Shown piece by piece: positions 1 to 6,060 of a stretch of 8,041 bases of DNA (its first letter is position 1; each line of letters starts with the position of its first letter). The notes beneath the pieces were generated by a model. The model saw only the letters and a program-made list of their open reading frames with translations. It ran no database searches and was not told where the DNA came from. A program made the position numbers and the translations under genes. This DNA is from Dehalococcoidia bacterium UBA2777 (GTDB lineage: Bacteria > Chloroflexota > Dehalococcoidia > UBA2247 > UBA2777): the NCBI GenBank assembly GCA_002352365.1, contig DEIJ01000061.1, positions 14,470 through 22,510 of the forward strand, written 5' to 3'.

Positions 1-87
1 GCAGATGAGGAACTAACCTTTCACGGATCCTGTATTCGCTATGTCTGCCATCTTAGTTGCTGGGATGGCGTTGAGGAAGCAACTTAG
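1..87 (+). CDS. C-terminal end of an unidentified gene (5' partial)
   Basis: Frame 1 is open from the first base of the window to a TAG at 85-87 and encodes 28 residues rich in Cys, His and Trp. The other two forward frames close within the first 15 bases, so this frame is the only candidate for a gene entering from the left. The fragment is too short to assign a family. It ends 47 bases before the next start, which is compatible with membership in the same defence-like operon. The coding call itself is only moderately supported. Confidence 0.35.
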   Translation, partial: ADEELTFHGSCIRYVCHLSCWDGVEEAT

Positions 88-134
88 TAAGTTGAGTTTA
101 GTAGTGAGAAGGTTCAGGGGGGGATGTTTACTTA

Positions 135-416
135 ATGACTTTCAAAGATTTAACTAAGCTCTGGGGGAAATACAAAGAAAAATATGGTGCCGAGGCTTAT
201 AGGCACATTTCAGAGTTATTGAAGGAAGCAAAGGGGCTACATAAAAGAGACTTCCTAAAGAATCCGACACCAAGGGGAGATCACGAGCAGTCCTGGCGAT
301 CTTTCAAGGGTAAAAACCTTGAGAAGCTTGTCGCATATATAATAATTAGAGAAGGGATGCGACAGTTTCGATCTAGCTACAGGGGACAACATGAGCTATC
401 ATATCCTACTTACTAA
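135..416 (+). CDS. Short protein resembling the N-terminal part of a type II restriction endonuclease
   Basis: This is a 93-residue protein. Its first half is helical and charged. Residues 54-70 (SWRSFKGKNLEKLVAYI) resemble a segment that, from general family knowledge, often precedes the catalytic core in type II restriction endonucleases (a Trp-Arg, Gly-x-x-hydrophobic-Glu-Lys-hydrophobic pattern). No PD-(D/E)XK core follows: the reading frame ends 23 residues later. This suggests either a truncated enzyme or a small partner subunit. A G-run at 116-123 lies 11 bases upstream of the ATG as a weak ribosome binding site. The last 26 bases overlap the start of the next gene, so the two are probably translated together. 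The family resemblance is recalled from memory, not searched, and no activity can be claimed. Confidence 0.55.
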   Translation: MTFKDLTKLWGKYKEKYGAEAYRHISELLKEAKGLHKRDFLKNPTPRGDHEQSWRSFKGKNLEKLVAYIIIREGMRQFRSSYRGQHELSYPTY

Positions 417-1374
417 ACTAGATCATCTCAAACTATGTGTGGAAAGAGGAGTTTATGGGGGTACTTACTCAACCGGCTCCCCAAAGTCCAAGCAAATGAA
501 TTCTGAGGTCATAGCAGGGTTTGCTGGAATTAAGATAGGCGATTCTGTGTTTCTTTATGTCAAAAATGTAGGACTTTACGGGTTATGGAAAGTTGCATGC
601 GAACCTTTTTACGATGATAAACCACTCTGGAATGATCCCGAGCAGGTCTTCCCCTATAGAGTTTGTTTTGAGCCAGTTGTGCGAGAGTTTAGCCACCCTG
701 TTGCCCTTAGTGATATATTGGACCTTAGAGACAAGGGCAAAATCTGGACATTTGATTTAGCGGCATTTACCAAGAAAAACCACCATCCAATAACGACTGA
801 GGAAGGCAAGGAACTGATTCGATTATTGCTCAGGAATAATCCCATTTACGTTCCAACTAAGCCACTATCTGACCCTTATCTATCAAAGGCACCAAGACCT
901 TTGTCAATGCAGTTGGATTGCGACCAAAAGGGTCGTTTGATTTATGAAGGTTATCTCAATGCTTGGTTTATGCAAGCCTTCGCCCATGGCGGACTAGGGG
1001 GGCTTATTGGCGATTACAGTGATTTCATAAATTATGTACCAACTTCATTCAACAAAATAATGGATATTTTCCTGACCCATGTGACAAATATTGATGGGGT
1101 TGATATCCTGCACAAGTTTACTTGCATTGAGCTCAAAACAGGTACTGTAAGAGAAGAGGATTTGAATCAGATCATAATGTATGAGAATTGGCTGATAAGG
1201 AAACTCGCTCAGGGTGATTCACAAATGATCCAGAGTATACTCGTTGGATTTGAGTTTGATGAAAAGGTTCTTAGCTACCGGGATAAAAGGAAGGTAATTG
1301 AAGAAAAAACGGTAAGATTACTAAAGTACCGGGTAGACGAGGAAAAACGCGACATCACCCTAGTCGAGGAATAG
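391..1374 (+). CDS. PUA/EVE-like domain fused to a PD-(D/E)XK (NucS-like) nuclease
   Basis: This is a 327-residue two-domain protein. Residues 1 to about 115 look like an EVE/PUA-like module: a beta-strand start followed by a GDSVFLYV strand (50-57), a GLYGLWKV strand (61-68) and a Phe-Pro-Tyr-Arg-Val strand near 87-91. EVE and related folds commonly bind modified bases in DNA or RNA. Residues 180-315 fit a PD-(D/E)XK nuclease of the NucS/DUF91 kind: Glu186 in a helix, Asp225, the Glu247-x-Lys249 pair in CIELKTG, and Gln260 in a following helix (LNQIIMYENWL). The likely role is cleavage of DNA recognised by the N-terminal module, for example modification-dependent restriction. That role is inferred. 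The ATG has an AGGGG box at 381-385. The gene overlaps its upstream neighbour by 26 bases and sits 8 bases before a zinc-ribbon gene, so it is likely part of a three-gene operon. Confidence 0.75.
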   Translation: MSYHILLTKLDHLKLCVERGVYGGTYSTGSPKSKQMNSEVIAGFAGIKIGDSVFLYVKNVGLYGLWKVACEPFYDDKPLWNDPEQVFPYRVCFEPVVREFSHPVALSDILDLRDKGKIWTFDLAAFTKKNHHPITTEEGKELIRLLLRNNPIYVPTKPLSDPYLSKAPRPLSMQLDCDQKGRLIYEGYLNAWFMQAFAHGGLGGLIGDYSDFINYVPTSFNKIMDIFLTHVTNIDGVDILHKFTCIELKTGTVREEDLNQIIMYENWLIRKLAQGDSQMIQSILVGFEFDEKVLSYRDKRKVIEEKTVRLLKYRVDEEKRDITLVEE

Positions 1375-1382
1375 GAGGGAAC

Positions 1383-1610
1383 ATGAGAAAATATAGGTGT
1401 TTGAGTTGTGGCTATAGTGCAGACGAGTTGATATACGAATTCAACGATTACACCTATTGCCTTGGTTCAAATGAAGAAGACCCTGGATTTATTGATGGCT
1501 GTCCAGCTTGGGTAAGAGACAAGGGACTTGGCGAAGCAAAAATCGGCCAACCAGTTGGATGTCCTAGATGTCATGCTTGGGGAATGGATAAGTTTGAAAC
1601 AATTCACTGA
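1383..1610 (+). CDS. Small zinc-ribbon protein of unknown function
   Basis: This is a 75-residue protein with two zinc-knuckle pairs: Cys6-x-x-Cys9 near the N-terminus and Cys60-x-x-Cys63-His64 near the C-terminus. Single Cys26 and Cys40 lie between them. Such spacing fits a zinc ribbon that could bind nucleic acid or a protein partner. I do not recognise the family. The start is well supported: an AGGAGGG box at 1373-1379 lies 3 bases before the ATG and overlaps the stop codon of the nuclease gene, so the two are almost certainly cotranscribed. Context suggests an accessory role beside the EVE-nuclease gene. The gene ends the left-hand cluster. Confidence 0.7.
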   Translation: MRKYRCLSCGYSADELIYEFNDYTYCLGSNEEDPGFIDGCPAWVRDKGLGEAKIGQPVGCPRCHAWGMDKFETIH

Positions 1611-1644
1611 CATAGTTCTTGGAGACCAATGGGTCAAGAAGAGG

Positions 1645-1672
1645 TTTACTCCTGTAGAATTTAAATTATAGT
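1645..1672 (+). promoter_or_regulatory. Candidate sigma-70 promoter for nadA-queE-queC
   Basis: TTTACT (1645-1650, 4 of 6 to the -35 consensus) and TATAGT (1667-1672, 5 of 6 to the -10 consensus) are separated by 16 bases. Transcription would begin near 1680, giving a leader of about 95 bases that contains the tandem hairpins. It is the best-placed promoter-like pair upstream of nadA. Recognition is by consensus only. Confidence 0.45.
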
Positions 1673-1690
1673 CTTGCGCATAATTTCGTG

Positions 1691-1761
1691 TGAAATCCCT
1701 CTCCCTTGAAGGGAGAGGGTAGGGTGAGGGTGAATTTCCCCCTCCCGCCAGGGGAGTGGAG
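1691..1761 (+). repeat. Two tandem C-rich/G-rich hairpin units in the nadA leader
   Basis: Unit 1 (1691-1730) holds a perfect 9-bp stem, CCCTCTCCC (1697-1705) with GGGAGAGGG (1711-1719), and a TTGAA loop. A second G-rich stretch, GGGTGAGGG (1722-1730), follows. Unit 2 (1731-1761) begins with a similar TGAA plus C-run and has a weaker 5-bp stem, CTCCC (1742-1746) with GGGAG (1752-1756). The first unit resembles a palindromic intergenic repeat seen widely in bacterial genomes, so a REP/MITE-like origin is likely. It could also terminate transcription from the left cluster, but no T-tract follows. The nadA ribosome binding site (AAGGA, 1766-1770) lies just beyond unit 2. Confidence 0.6.
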
Positions 1762-1775
1762 TTACAAGGAATTTT

Positions 1776-2738
1776 GTGGTTAACTATAAATTACCCGTTC
1801 CACCGGAGAAAAGCATGTTGAACGCTGACCGAGATTTGCACCTGAGAGAGAAAATCGCCGCGCTCAAACAGGAGAGGAAGGCTCTCATCCTGGCCCATAA
1901 CTATCAACTGGGCGAGGTTCAAGATATTGCCGACTTTGGCGGCGATTCGCTGGAGCTCAGTCAAATTGCCGCCAAAACTGATGCCGAGGTAATCGTCTTC
2001 TGCGGGGTACGCTTCATGGCTGAAACTGCCGCTATCCTCTGCCCGGATAAGATGGTTCTACTACCAGATGTAAATGCCGGCTGCCCTCTGGCGGACATGA
2101 TCACTGCCCAAAGCTTGAGAGAAAAGAAGCAGGAGTTGCCTAGAGCATATGTGGTGTGCTATGTCAACTCCCCAGCTTCAGTTAAGGCGGAGTCGGATGT
2201 TTGCTGTACCTCAGCCAATGCGCTCAAGGTAGTAGAGAAACTGAGCTCAAATGACGATATCCTGTTTGTGCCCGATCAATATTTGGGTCATTATGCCTCA
2301 TCGCGGAGCGGCAAGAAGTTGATCCTCTGGCCTGGGTTTTGTCCTACCCATGTCAGGATATCTCCTGAGGATATCTTAAGGCAAAAGGAACAATACCCCA
2401 AGGCAAAAGTGTTAGTCCACCCCGAGTGTAAGCCAGAGGTGATCTCTTTAGCCGATGAGGTGCTTAGCACCGGGGGGATGTGCCGCTTGGCGGCAAAAAT
2501 CGAAGCCGAAGAGATAATTGTGGCTACCGAGGTGGGGATAATTCATCGACTCAGCAAGGAAAATCCTGACAAGCACTTCATCCCCGCCTCTCTAGAGGCT
2601 ATCTGCCCATATATGAAATTGATCACCCTTGAGCACATCCTGCACTCACTAGAGGAGATGAAATACCACATTAGGGTGCCTGAGGAGATCCGCCTTAAGG
2701 CTAAATCGGCAGTTGAGAAGATGCTTGAGTTTGGCTAA
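1776..2738 (+). CDS. nadA: Quinolinate synthase NadA
   Basis: This cytosolic 4Fe-4S enzyme condenses iminoaspartate with dihydroxyacetone phosphate to quinolinate in de novo NAD synthesis. The 320-residue length fits the family (about 300-360). Visible signatures are the AHNYQ motif (40-44), the DIADFGGDSL stretch (50-59), the CCTSANA loop (143-149), the HPEC motif (215-218) and the TEVGIIH segment (251-257). The three cluster ligands expected by comparison with Thermotoga NadA are Cys103 (AGCPLA), Cys189 (GFCPTH) and Cys277 (AICPYM), and all are present. The GTG start is supported by AAGGA five bases upstream and by the proper domain extent. It is first in a three-gene operon with queE only 9 bases downstream. 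The usual partner nadB (L-aspartate oxidase) is not in the window. The protein looks intact. Confidence 0.97.
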   Translation: MVNYKLPVPPEKSMLNADRDLHLREKIAALKQERKALILAHNYQLGEVQDIADFGGDSLELSQIAAKTDAEVIVFCGVRFMAETAAILCPDKMVLLPDVNAGCPLADMITAQSLREKKQELPRAYVVCYVNSPASVKAESDVCCTSANALKVVEKLSSNDDILFVPDQYLGHYASSRSGKKLILWPGFCPTHVRISPEDILRQKEQYPKAKVLVHPECKPEVISLADEVLSTGGMCRLAAKIEAEEIIVATEVGIIHRLSKENPDKHFIPASLEAICPYMKLITLEHILHSLEEMKYHIRVPEEIRLKAKSAVEKMLEFG

Positions 2739-2747
2739 ATCGCTGCC

Positions 2748-3383
2748 ATGAAGGTTTCGGAGATTTTCTACTCTATCTGTGGGGAGTCAACCTTTGCTGG
2801 CTGCCCCTGTGTATTTGTGAGGCTCGTGGGATGTAACCTGCGCTGTTCTTATTGTGATACCAGCTATGCTTGGGATGGTGGGGAGGAGCTTTCGATAGGC
2901 CAGATTATGAGCCAAGTGCCTAAAGTAGGTTGCCGCCTGGTTGAAATCACCGGTGGCGAACCCTTGCTTCAGGAGGAGACTTTCGAACTTTCCGAGAAGC
3001 TCCTTGCTGAAGGCTATCAGGTGCTCATAGAGACAAATGGCTCTCTTCCTATCCATCTACTCGATGAGAGGATAGTTCGGATAGTTGATATCAAATGTCC
3101 CCAAAGTCAAATGTCGGACAGAATGTATTGGGACAATCTCAAGGTATTGAGACCCCAAGATGAGGTTAAATTCGTGCTCTCAAACAAGAGGGATTACCAG
3201 TGGGCAAAAGAGGTCTTGAGGGAGTATTCGTTGCCCAGCAAAGTTACCGTTTTAATCTCGGTAGCCTACGGCCGGCTTTCCCCGAAAAAGGTAGTAGAGT
3301 GGATGTTGAAAGATCACCTGGAGGCACGTTTCAACCCGCAGTTGCACAAGTATATCTGGAAGAGGACGAGAAGGGGGGTGTAA
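2748..3383 (+). CDS. queE: 7-carboxy-7-deazaguanine synthase QueE (radical SAM)
   Basis: QueE converts 6-carboxy-tetrahydropterin to 7-carboxy-7-deazaguanine, the radical-SAM step of preQ0/queuosine synthesis. The 211-residue protein has the Cys29-x3-Cys33-x2-Cys36 cluster motif in GCNLRCSYCDTSYAW, the TGGEP motif at 68-72 that contacts SAM, a DIKCP strand (114-118), and a QLHKYIW...RGV tail typical of the family. The N-terminal motif usually written SIQGES reads SICGES (Gln to Cys at residue 11), with further cysteines at 19 and 21. This is unusual but does not touch the cluster ligands. No clear ribosome binding site precedes the ATG. The gene starts 9 bases after the nadA stop, so translation is probably coupled. 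queC follows 18 bases later. Confidence 0.95.
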   Translation: MKVSEIFYSICGESTFAGCPCVFVRLVGCNLRCSYCDTSYAWDGGEELSIGQIMSQVPKVGCRLVEITGGEPLLQEETFELSEKLLAEGYQVLIETNGSLPIHLLDERIVRIVDIKCPQSQMSDRMYWDNLKVLRPQDEVKFVLSNKRDYQWAKEVLREYSLPSKVTVLISVAYGRLSPKKVVEWMLKDHLEARFNPQLHKYIWKRTRRGV

Positions 3384-3401
3384 AAAACGCCAGGGGTGCA
3401 T

Positions 3402-4070
3402 TTGAACCGGGCTGTTGTTCTTTTAAGTGGTGGCATTGATAGTTGTGTTACCGCCATAGTAGCCGGGCAGAGCTATGAGCTTGCCACTCTTCATATAAAT
3501 TATGGGCAAAAGACCGAGCAAAGAGAGCTGCTCTCATCGCGCCTCATCAGTGATTTTCTGGGGGCAAAACAGAGACTTGAGGTGGACCTATCTCATCTTA
3601 AGCAAATTGGTGGCTCATCTTTGACTAGTGCCCAAATGGAGCTTGAGCACGATGTGCCCCAGGGTATTCCTCTCTCTTATGTTCCTTTCCGAAATGCCCA
3701 ACTCCTGGCAGTAGCTGTTTCCTGGGCAGAGGTGATTGGTTCAAGCTACATATTCATCGGGGCAACTCGAGAAGATGGCAGCCATTACCCCGATACTACC
3801 AAGGAGTTCTTTGCGGAGTTCAATAAGGTAGTTGAAGTGGGAACTCGCCCCCAAACCCACATCCAGATACTAACCCCACTCATCAATCTCAAGAAAAGTG
3901 AGGTGATACGCCAAGGCTGGGAGCTGGGAGCTCCCCTTCATCTCACCTGGTCATGTTACCACAACTCTATCTCGCCTTGCGGCGTTTGCCTGAGTTGTGT
4001 CCGCAGACTCCAGGCCTTCGCCGAGGCGGGAATTAGGGACCCTATTGAATACGCTGACAGGCACCCTTAG
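3402..4070 (+). CDS. queC: 7-cyano-7-deazaguanine (preQ0) synthase QueC
   Basis: QueC uses ATP and ammonia to turn 7-carboxy-7-deazaguanine, the product of QueE next door, into preQ0. The N-terminal PP-loop (VVLLSGGIDS) begins five residues in. The C-terminal zinc site is visible as a Cys in TWSCYHN followed by PCGVCLSC, giving the four expected cysteines. The length of 222 residues is normal. Two starts are possible: TTG at 3402 and an in-frame GTG at 3396. I prefer TTG because CAGGGG (3391-3396) sits five bases before it and the product then begins MNRAVVLLSGG, as family members do. The GTG has no ribosome binding site at a usable distance. queD and folE are not in the window, so the first steps of the pathway must be encoded elsewhere. 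Confidence 0.95.
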   Translation: MNRAVVLLSGGIDSCVTAIVAGQSYELATLHINYGQKTEQRELLSSRLISDFLGAKQRLEVDLSHLKQIGGSSLTSAQMELEHDVPQGIPLSYVPFRNAQLLAVAVSWAEVIGSSYIFIGATREDGSHYPDTTKEFFAEFNKVVEVGTRPQTHIQILTPLINLKKSEVIRQGWELGAPLHLTWSCYHNSISPCGVCLSCVRRLQAFAEAGIRDPIEYADRHP

Positions 4071-4115
4071 TTGCCAGAACTTCAGCGGGCTCTGTAATGT
4101 TTTCAAACATGGTAA

Positions 4116-4381
4116 CAGTGCGCCTATGGTATCTCAGAGGATGGCAAGAGGGTGCTGGTGCATTTGGCTTTAGGAAGTAGGGAGTCCCACGCTAGTTGGC
4201 TTTGTTTCCTGGATGATATGCTAGCCCGGGGGCTGAATAAGCCCTTACGGCAATCTGTGACAAGAACAAGGCTTTGCCTGGGGTAGGAACTAATTGCTGG
4301 TTCAAAAGCAGCTATACCTCTGCTCTGGGCGCCTGGAAGGTTCCCGGCCGAGGCAGGAGGCTTTCGGAGAATCAAGTATGA
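4116..4381 (+). pseudogene. Remnant of a Mutator/IS256-like transposase
   Basis: Between 4116 and 4286 one frame reads CAYGISEDGKRVLVHLALG, then SRESHASWLCFLDDMLARGL, then NKPL. This matches in order the segment before the second catalytic Asp in IS256/Mutator-type transposases (typically ayGi..dGkk.ll.lalG..ES..sWl.fl.dl..RGL..pl). After about 4249 the similarity leaves this frame. A frame shifted by one reads ICDKNKAL (from 4253), where such proteins have a DG-x-x-AL block, and it runs to a TGA at 4379-4381. There is no start codon, both ends are missing and stops interrupt both frames, so it is dead. The second part is less certain than the first. It marks past mobile-element activity between queC and the KAP gene. 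Confidence 0.6.
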
Positions 4382-4389
4382 TACTTGAT
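4371..4389. promoter_or_regulatory. Perfect 19-bp palindrome, candidate operator
   Basis: ATCAAGTAT (4371-4379) and ATACTTGAT (4381-4389) are exact inverted copies around a single G. Its right arm contains five of the six bases of the -35 hexamer TTGATA at 4385-4390. A bound dimeric regulator would therefore block RNA polymerase at the KAP gene promoter. The size and spacing are typical of helix-turn-helix repressor sites. No candidate regulator gene is in the window. Confidence 0.55.
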
Positions 4390-4413
4390 AAGGAGCTGGT
4401 AGTGGTTTAGAAT
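4385..4413 (+). promoter_or_regulatory. Strong candidate sigma-70 promoter for the KAP NTPase gene
   Basis: TTGATA (4385-4390, 5 of 6) and TAGAAT (4408-4413, 5 of 6) are separated by the optimal 17 bases. Transcription would start near 4420, about 78 bases before the ATG at 4498. From 4382 to 4497 I see no other gene. A 29-codon open frame from ATG 4422 to TAA 4509-4511 overlaps the KAP start, but it lacks a ribosome binding site and is not called. Confidence 0.55.
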
Positions 4414-4497
4414 TACGGGCAATGGAGATAGCTGCATCCGGCTTGTTGCACGAATGGAGGGAATTCATCCACAGAATACAAGCCGAAGGAGGCCCGG

Positions 4498-5190
4498 ATG
4501 CTGACCGATAATGAAATAAGAAGAATAGCAGAAGACTCTCTGGGGTACAAGGCTTTAGCACAAACTGTAGAGGAGATTATATGCTCCTCAGAAACCCCTT
4601 TGACAATCGGAGTCTATGGAGAATGGGGTTCCGGCAAGACTAGTCTGATGCGGATGACTCAGGATCTGCTAAGAGATAGAGACAAGATAAAGAGTGTTTG
4701 GTTTGATGCCTGGAAGTTTGATAAGGCTCATGATTTACGGGTAGCGCTTATCCATACAATCTTAAGAGAAATACAAAGAGACGAGGCTGCTGCTGGCACA
4801 CTCAAGAGTAAAGCTGGACGGCTCCTTAAGCGAGTAAACTGGCTTGGATTGGGGAAGGCTACACTATCTTTGCTCTTGCCACCAGGCTTGGCTTTGCAAC
4901 AAGGAACGGAGGCCTTAGTAAAGCCCCCGGAAGATGTTCCGGGAGGGACTCTAGAACTCATAGGCGATTTTGAGGATGAATTCAAAGGCATTGCGGAAGA
5001 CTATGCAGGTGATGAGGGAAGACTGGCCGTTTTTATTGATGATCTGGATAGATGTATTCCGGAAAAGGCAATAGAAGTGCTGGAGGCAATAAAGCTGTTC
5101 CTGAATGTTCACCACTCTGTATTCATAATTGGCGCTGATAAAGAAGGTGATCGAAGACGGGATACTCCAGAAATATGGCCAAAGGTTTGA
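4498..5190 (+). CDS. KAP-family P-loop NTPase, N-terminal part (frameshifted)
   Basis: The first 216 residues form the front half of a KAP-type P-loop NTPase. Walker A is GEWGSGKT at 41-48, the family's WFDAWKFD strand is at 68-75, and Walker B is VFIDDLDR at 178-185, followed by a VFIIGAD strand (208-214). KAP proteins often carry membrane helices between Walker A and B. Here only a modest hydrophobic stretch (about 115-134) is seen, so a soluble or peripheral protein is likely. The ATG has AAGGAGG at 4486-4492, five bases upstream. After residue 216 the frame leaves family sequence and ends 14 codons later at 5190. The true continuation is in the next frame from 5147, so one extra G at 5146/5147 splits the gene. 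KAP NTPases include phage-defence and membrane-associated proteins; the role here is not known. Confidence 0.8.
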   Translation: MLTDNEIRRIAEDSLGYKALAQTVEEIICSSETPLTIGVYGEWGSGKTSLMRMTQDLLRDRDKIKSVWFDAWKFDKAHDLRVALIHTILREIQRDEAAAGTLKSKAGRLLKRVNWLGLGKATLSLLLPPGLALQQGTEALVKPPEDVPGGTLELIGDFEDEFKGIAEDYAGDEGRLAVFIDDLDRCIPEKAIEVLEAIKLFLNVHHSVFIIGADKEGDRRRDTPEIWPKV

Positions 5191-5926
5191 AAACTGGGGA
5201 ACAAATTATCTGGATAAGATAATTCAAATCCCTGTTAGCCTGCCCCCTATAAGGAAGGACATTATCACTGAACAATTCATCCAACAATTGCCGATATCGG
5301 ATGAGATGAAGGATTATGCCCCGATCATTGCCGAGGTGGGTGACAATCCGAGAACGATAAAACGGCTTCTGAACCGATTTGAGATTCAAAGGATACTAGC
5401 TGCCAAGAGTGATCTTAAGGTAGAGGATAGAGTAATGGCTAAACTTAGCGTATTGGAGTTTAGCTGGCCCGATTTCTACACAGACTTAATCGGCATTTAT
5501 AGTGAAACTGAAACAAACTTGGTTCGTGTCCTGAAGGATGTCTCTGAAAGCGAGGAGGCTGAAAGAGAAAAGAGATTAGAAGAGTGGGAAACCCTCAGGA
5601 AGTATTTTAATGATAAGAGATTGACCGGCTTCTTGGAGAGAGACCCTTTTCTTGGCGATGTTAGCTTAGGTCATTATGTCTATTTGGTCAGAAGCACTAG
5701 GGAATTAAAAGAGGACGCAATAAACTACTTTAACATTGCATATTCCTTCGGGCAGAAAGGGGAGCATGTTAAAGCTATAGAGAACTACGATAAAGCCATA
5801 GAGCTAAATCCAAGGGATGAAGAGGCTTGGGTTAACAAGGGTCGGATTCTTGAAAAACTTGGTCGGAAAGACGTAGCTGAGCTGTGCTTTTCAAAGGCTA
5901 AAGAGTTGGGCTACCAAGAGAGTTAA
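5129..5926 (+). CDS. KAP-family NTPase, C-terminal part with TPR repeats (continuation after frameshift)
   Basis: This frame continues the KAP protein from about 5147 (VIEDGILQKYG, then the FENWGTNYLDKIIQIPVSLP segment, which is typical KAP sequence just after the post-Walker B strand). The nominal TTG start at 5129 has no ribosome binding site and is only the frame's first possible codon, so this is not an independent gene. The helical region DNPRTIKRLLNRFE matches the usual KAP lid/sensor region. The last 70 or so residues carry TPR-like repeats (INYFNIAYSFGQKGEHVKAI, then ENYDKAIELNP, then EAWVNKGRILEKLGR and a third partial helix pair), which suggest protein-protein contacts. Joined to the first part, the protein would be about 475 residues. 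Whether the cell makes it depends on whether the extra base is real. Confidence 0.75.
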   Translation: MALIKKVIEDGILQKYGQRFENWGTNYLDKIIQIPVSLPPIRKDIITEQFIQQLPISDEMKDYAPIIAEVGDNPRTIKRLLNRFEIQRILAAKSDLKVEDRVMAKLSVLEFSWPDFYTDLIGIYSETETNLVRVLKDVSESEEAEREKRLEEWETLRKYFNDKRLTGFLERDPFLGDVSLGHYVYLVRSTRELKEDAINYFNIAYSFGQKGEHVKAIENYDKAIELNPRDEEAWVNKGRILEKLGRKDVAELCFSKAKELGYQES

Positions 5927-5972
5927 GTGTTTTTCGTTTCTGGATATAAGGGCACCCTTCGTGCATGACTTC

Positions 5973-6052
5973 ATATAACAGGGGCTTTGCAGCTTTGCTT
6001 CACTTCGCCCAAACCACCTTCGGCGGCTTCGCAAAGCCTGGGACCATTGGGC
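5973..6052 (+). repeat. attC-like imperfect palindrome, copy A
   Basis: An 80-base element begins 46 bases after the KAP stop. An 8-bp outer stem, GGCTTTGC (5983-5990) with GCAAAGCC (6031-6038), encloses a 23-base strand (5991-6013, ending CGCCCAAA) and a small hairpin, CCACC-TTC-GGCGG (6014-6026, one A.C mismatch). The left end box is ATATAAC (5973-5979). The right end box is ATTGGGC (6046-6052), one base off the GTTRRRY box of integron attC sites. Copy B downstream has the same plan and size. The flanking stretch 5927-5972 shows only a weak GCAC/GTGC hairpin (5952-5964). Confidence 0.5.
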
Positions 6053-6060
6053 GAAATTGC

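Noticed and set aside
1697..1719. Intrinsic terminator for the left cluster
   Set aside because: The stem is strong, but a G-rich tail rather than a T-run follows, and it lies downstream of the likely nadA promoter. It is better read as a repeat.
4097..4110. ATGTTT-TC-AAACAT inverted repeat after queC as a terminator
   Set aside because: The two-base loop is too tight to form an RNA hairpin, the stem is A+T-rich and no T-tract follows.
4124..4561. 145-codon open frame on the minus strand
   Set aside because: It runs antisense across the transposase remnant and the KAP start, has low-complexity Ser/Leu/Pro-rich content and matches no family I know.
5140..5150. Programmed ribosomal frameshift in the KAP gene
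   Set aside because: The required shift is +1, and no known +1 signal (slow codon or stop with an internal ribosome binding site) is visible at ATAAAGAAGGTG. A simple one-base insertion explains it better.
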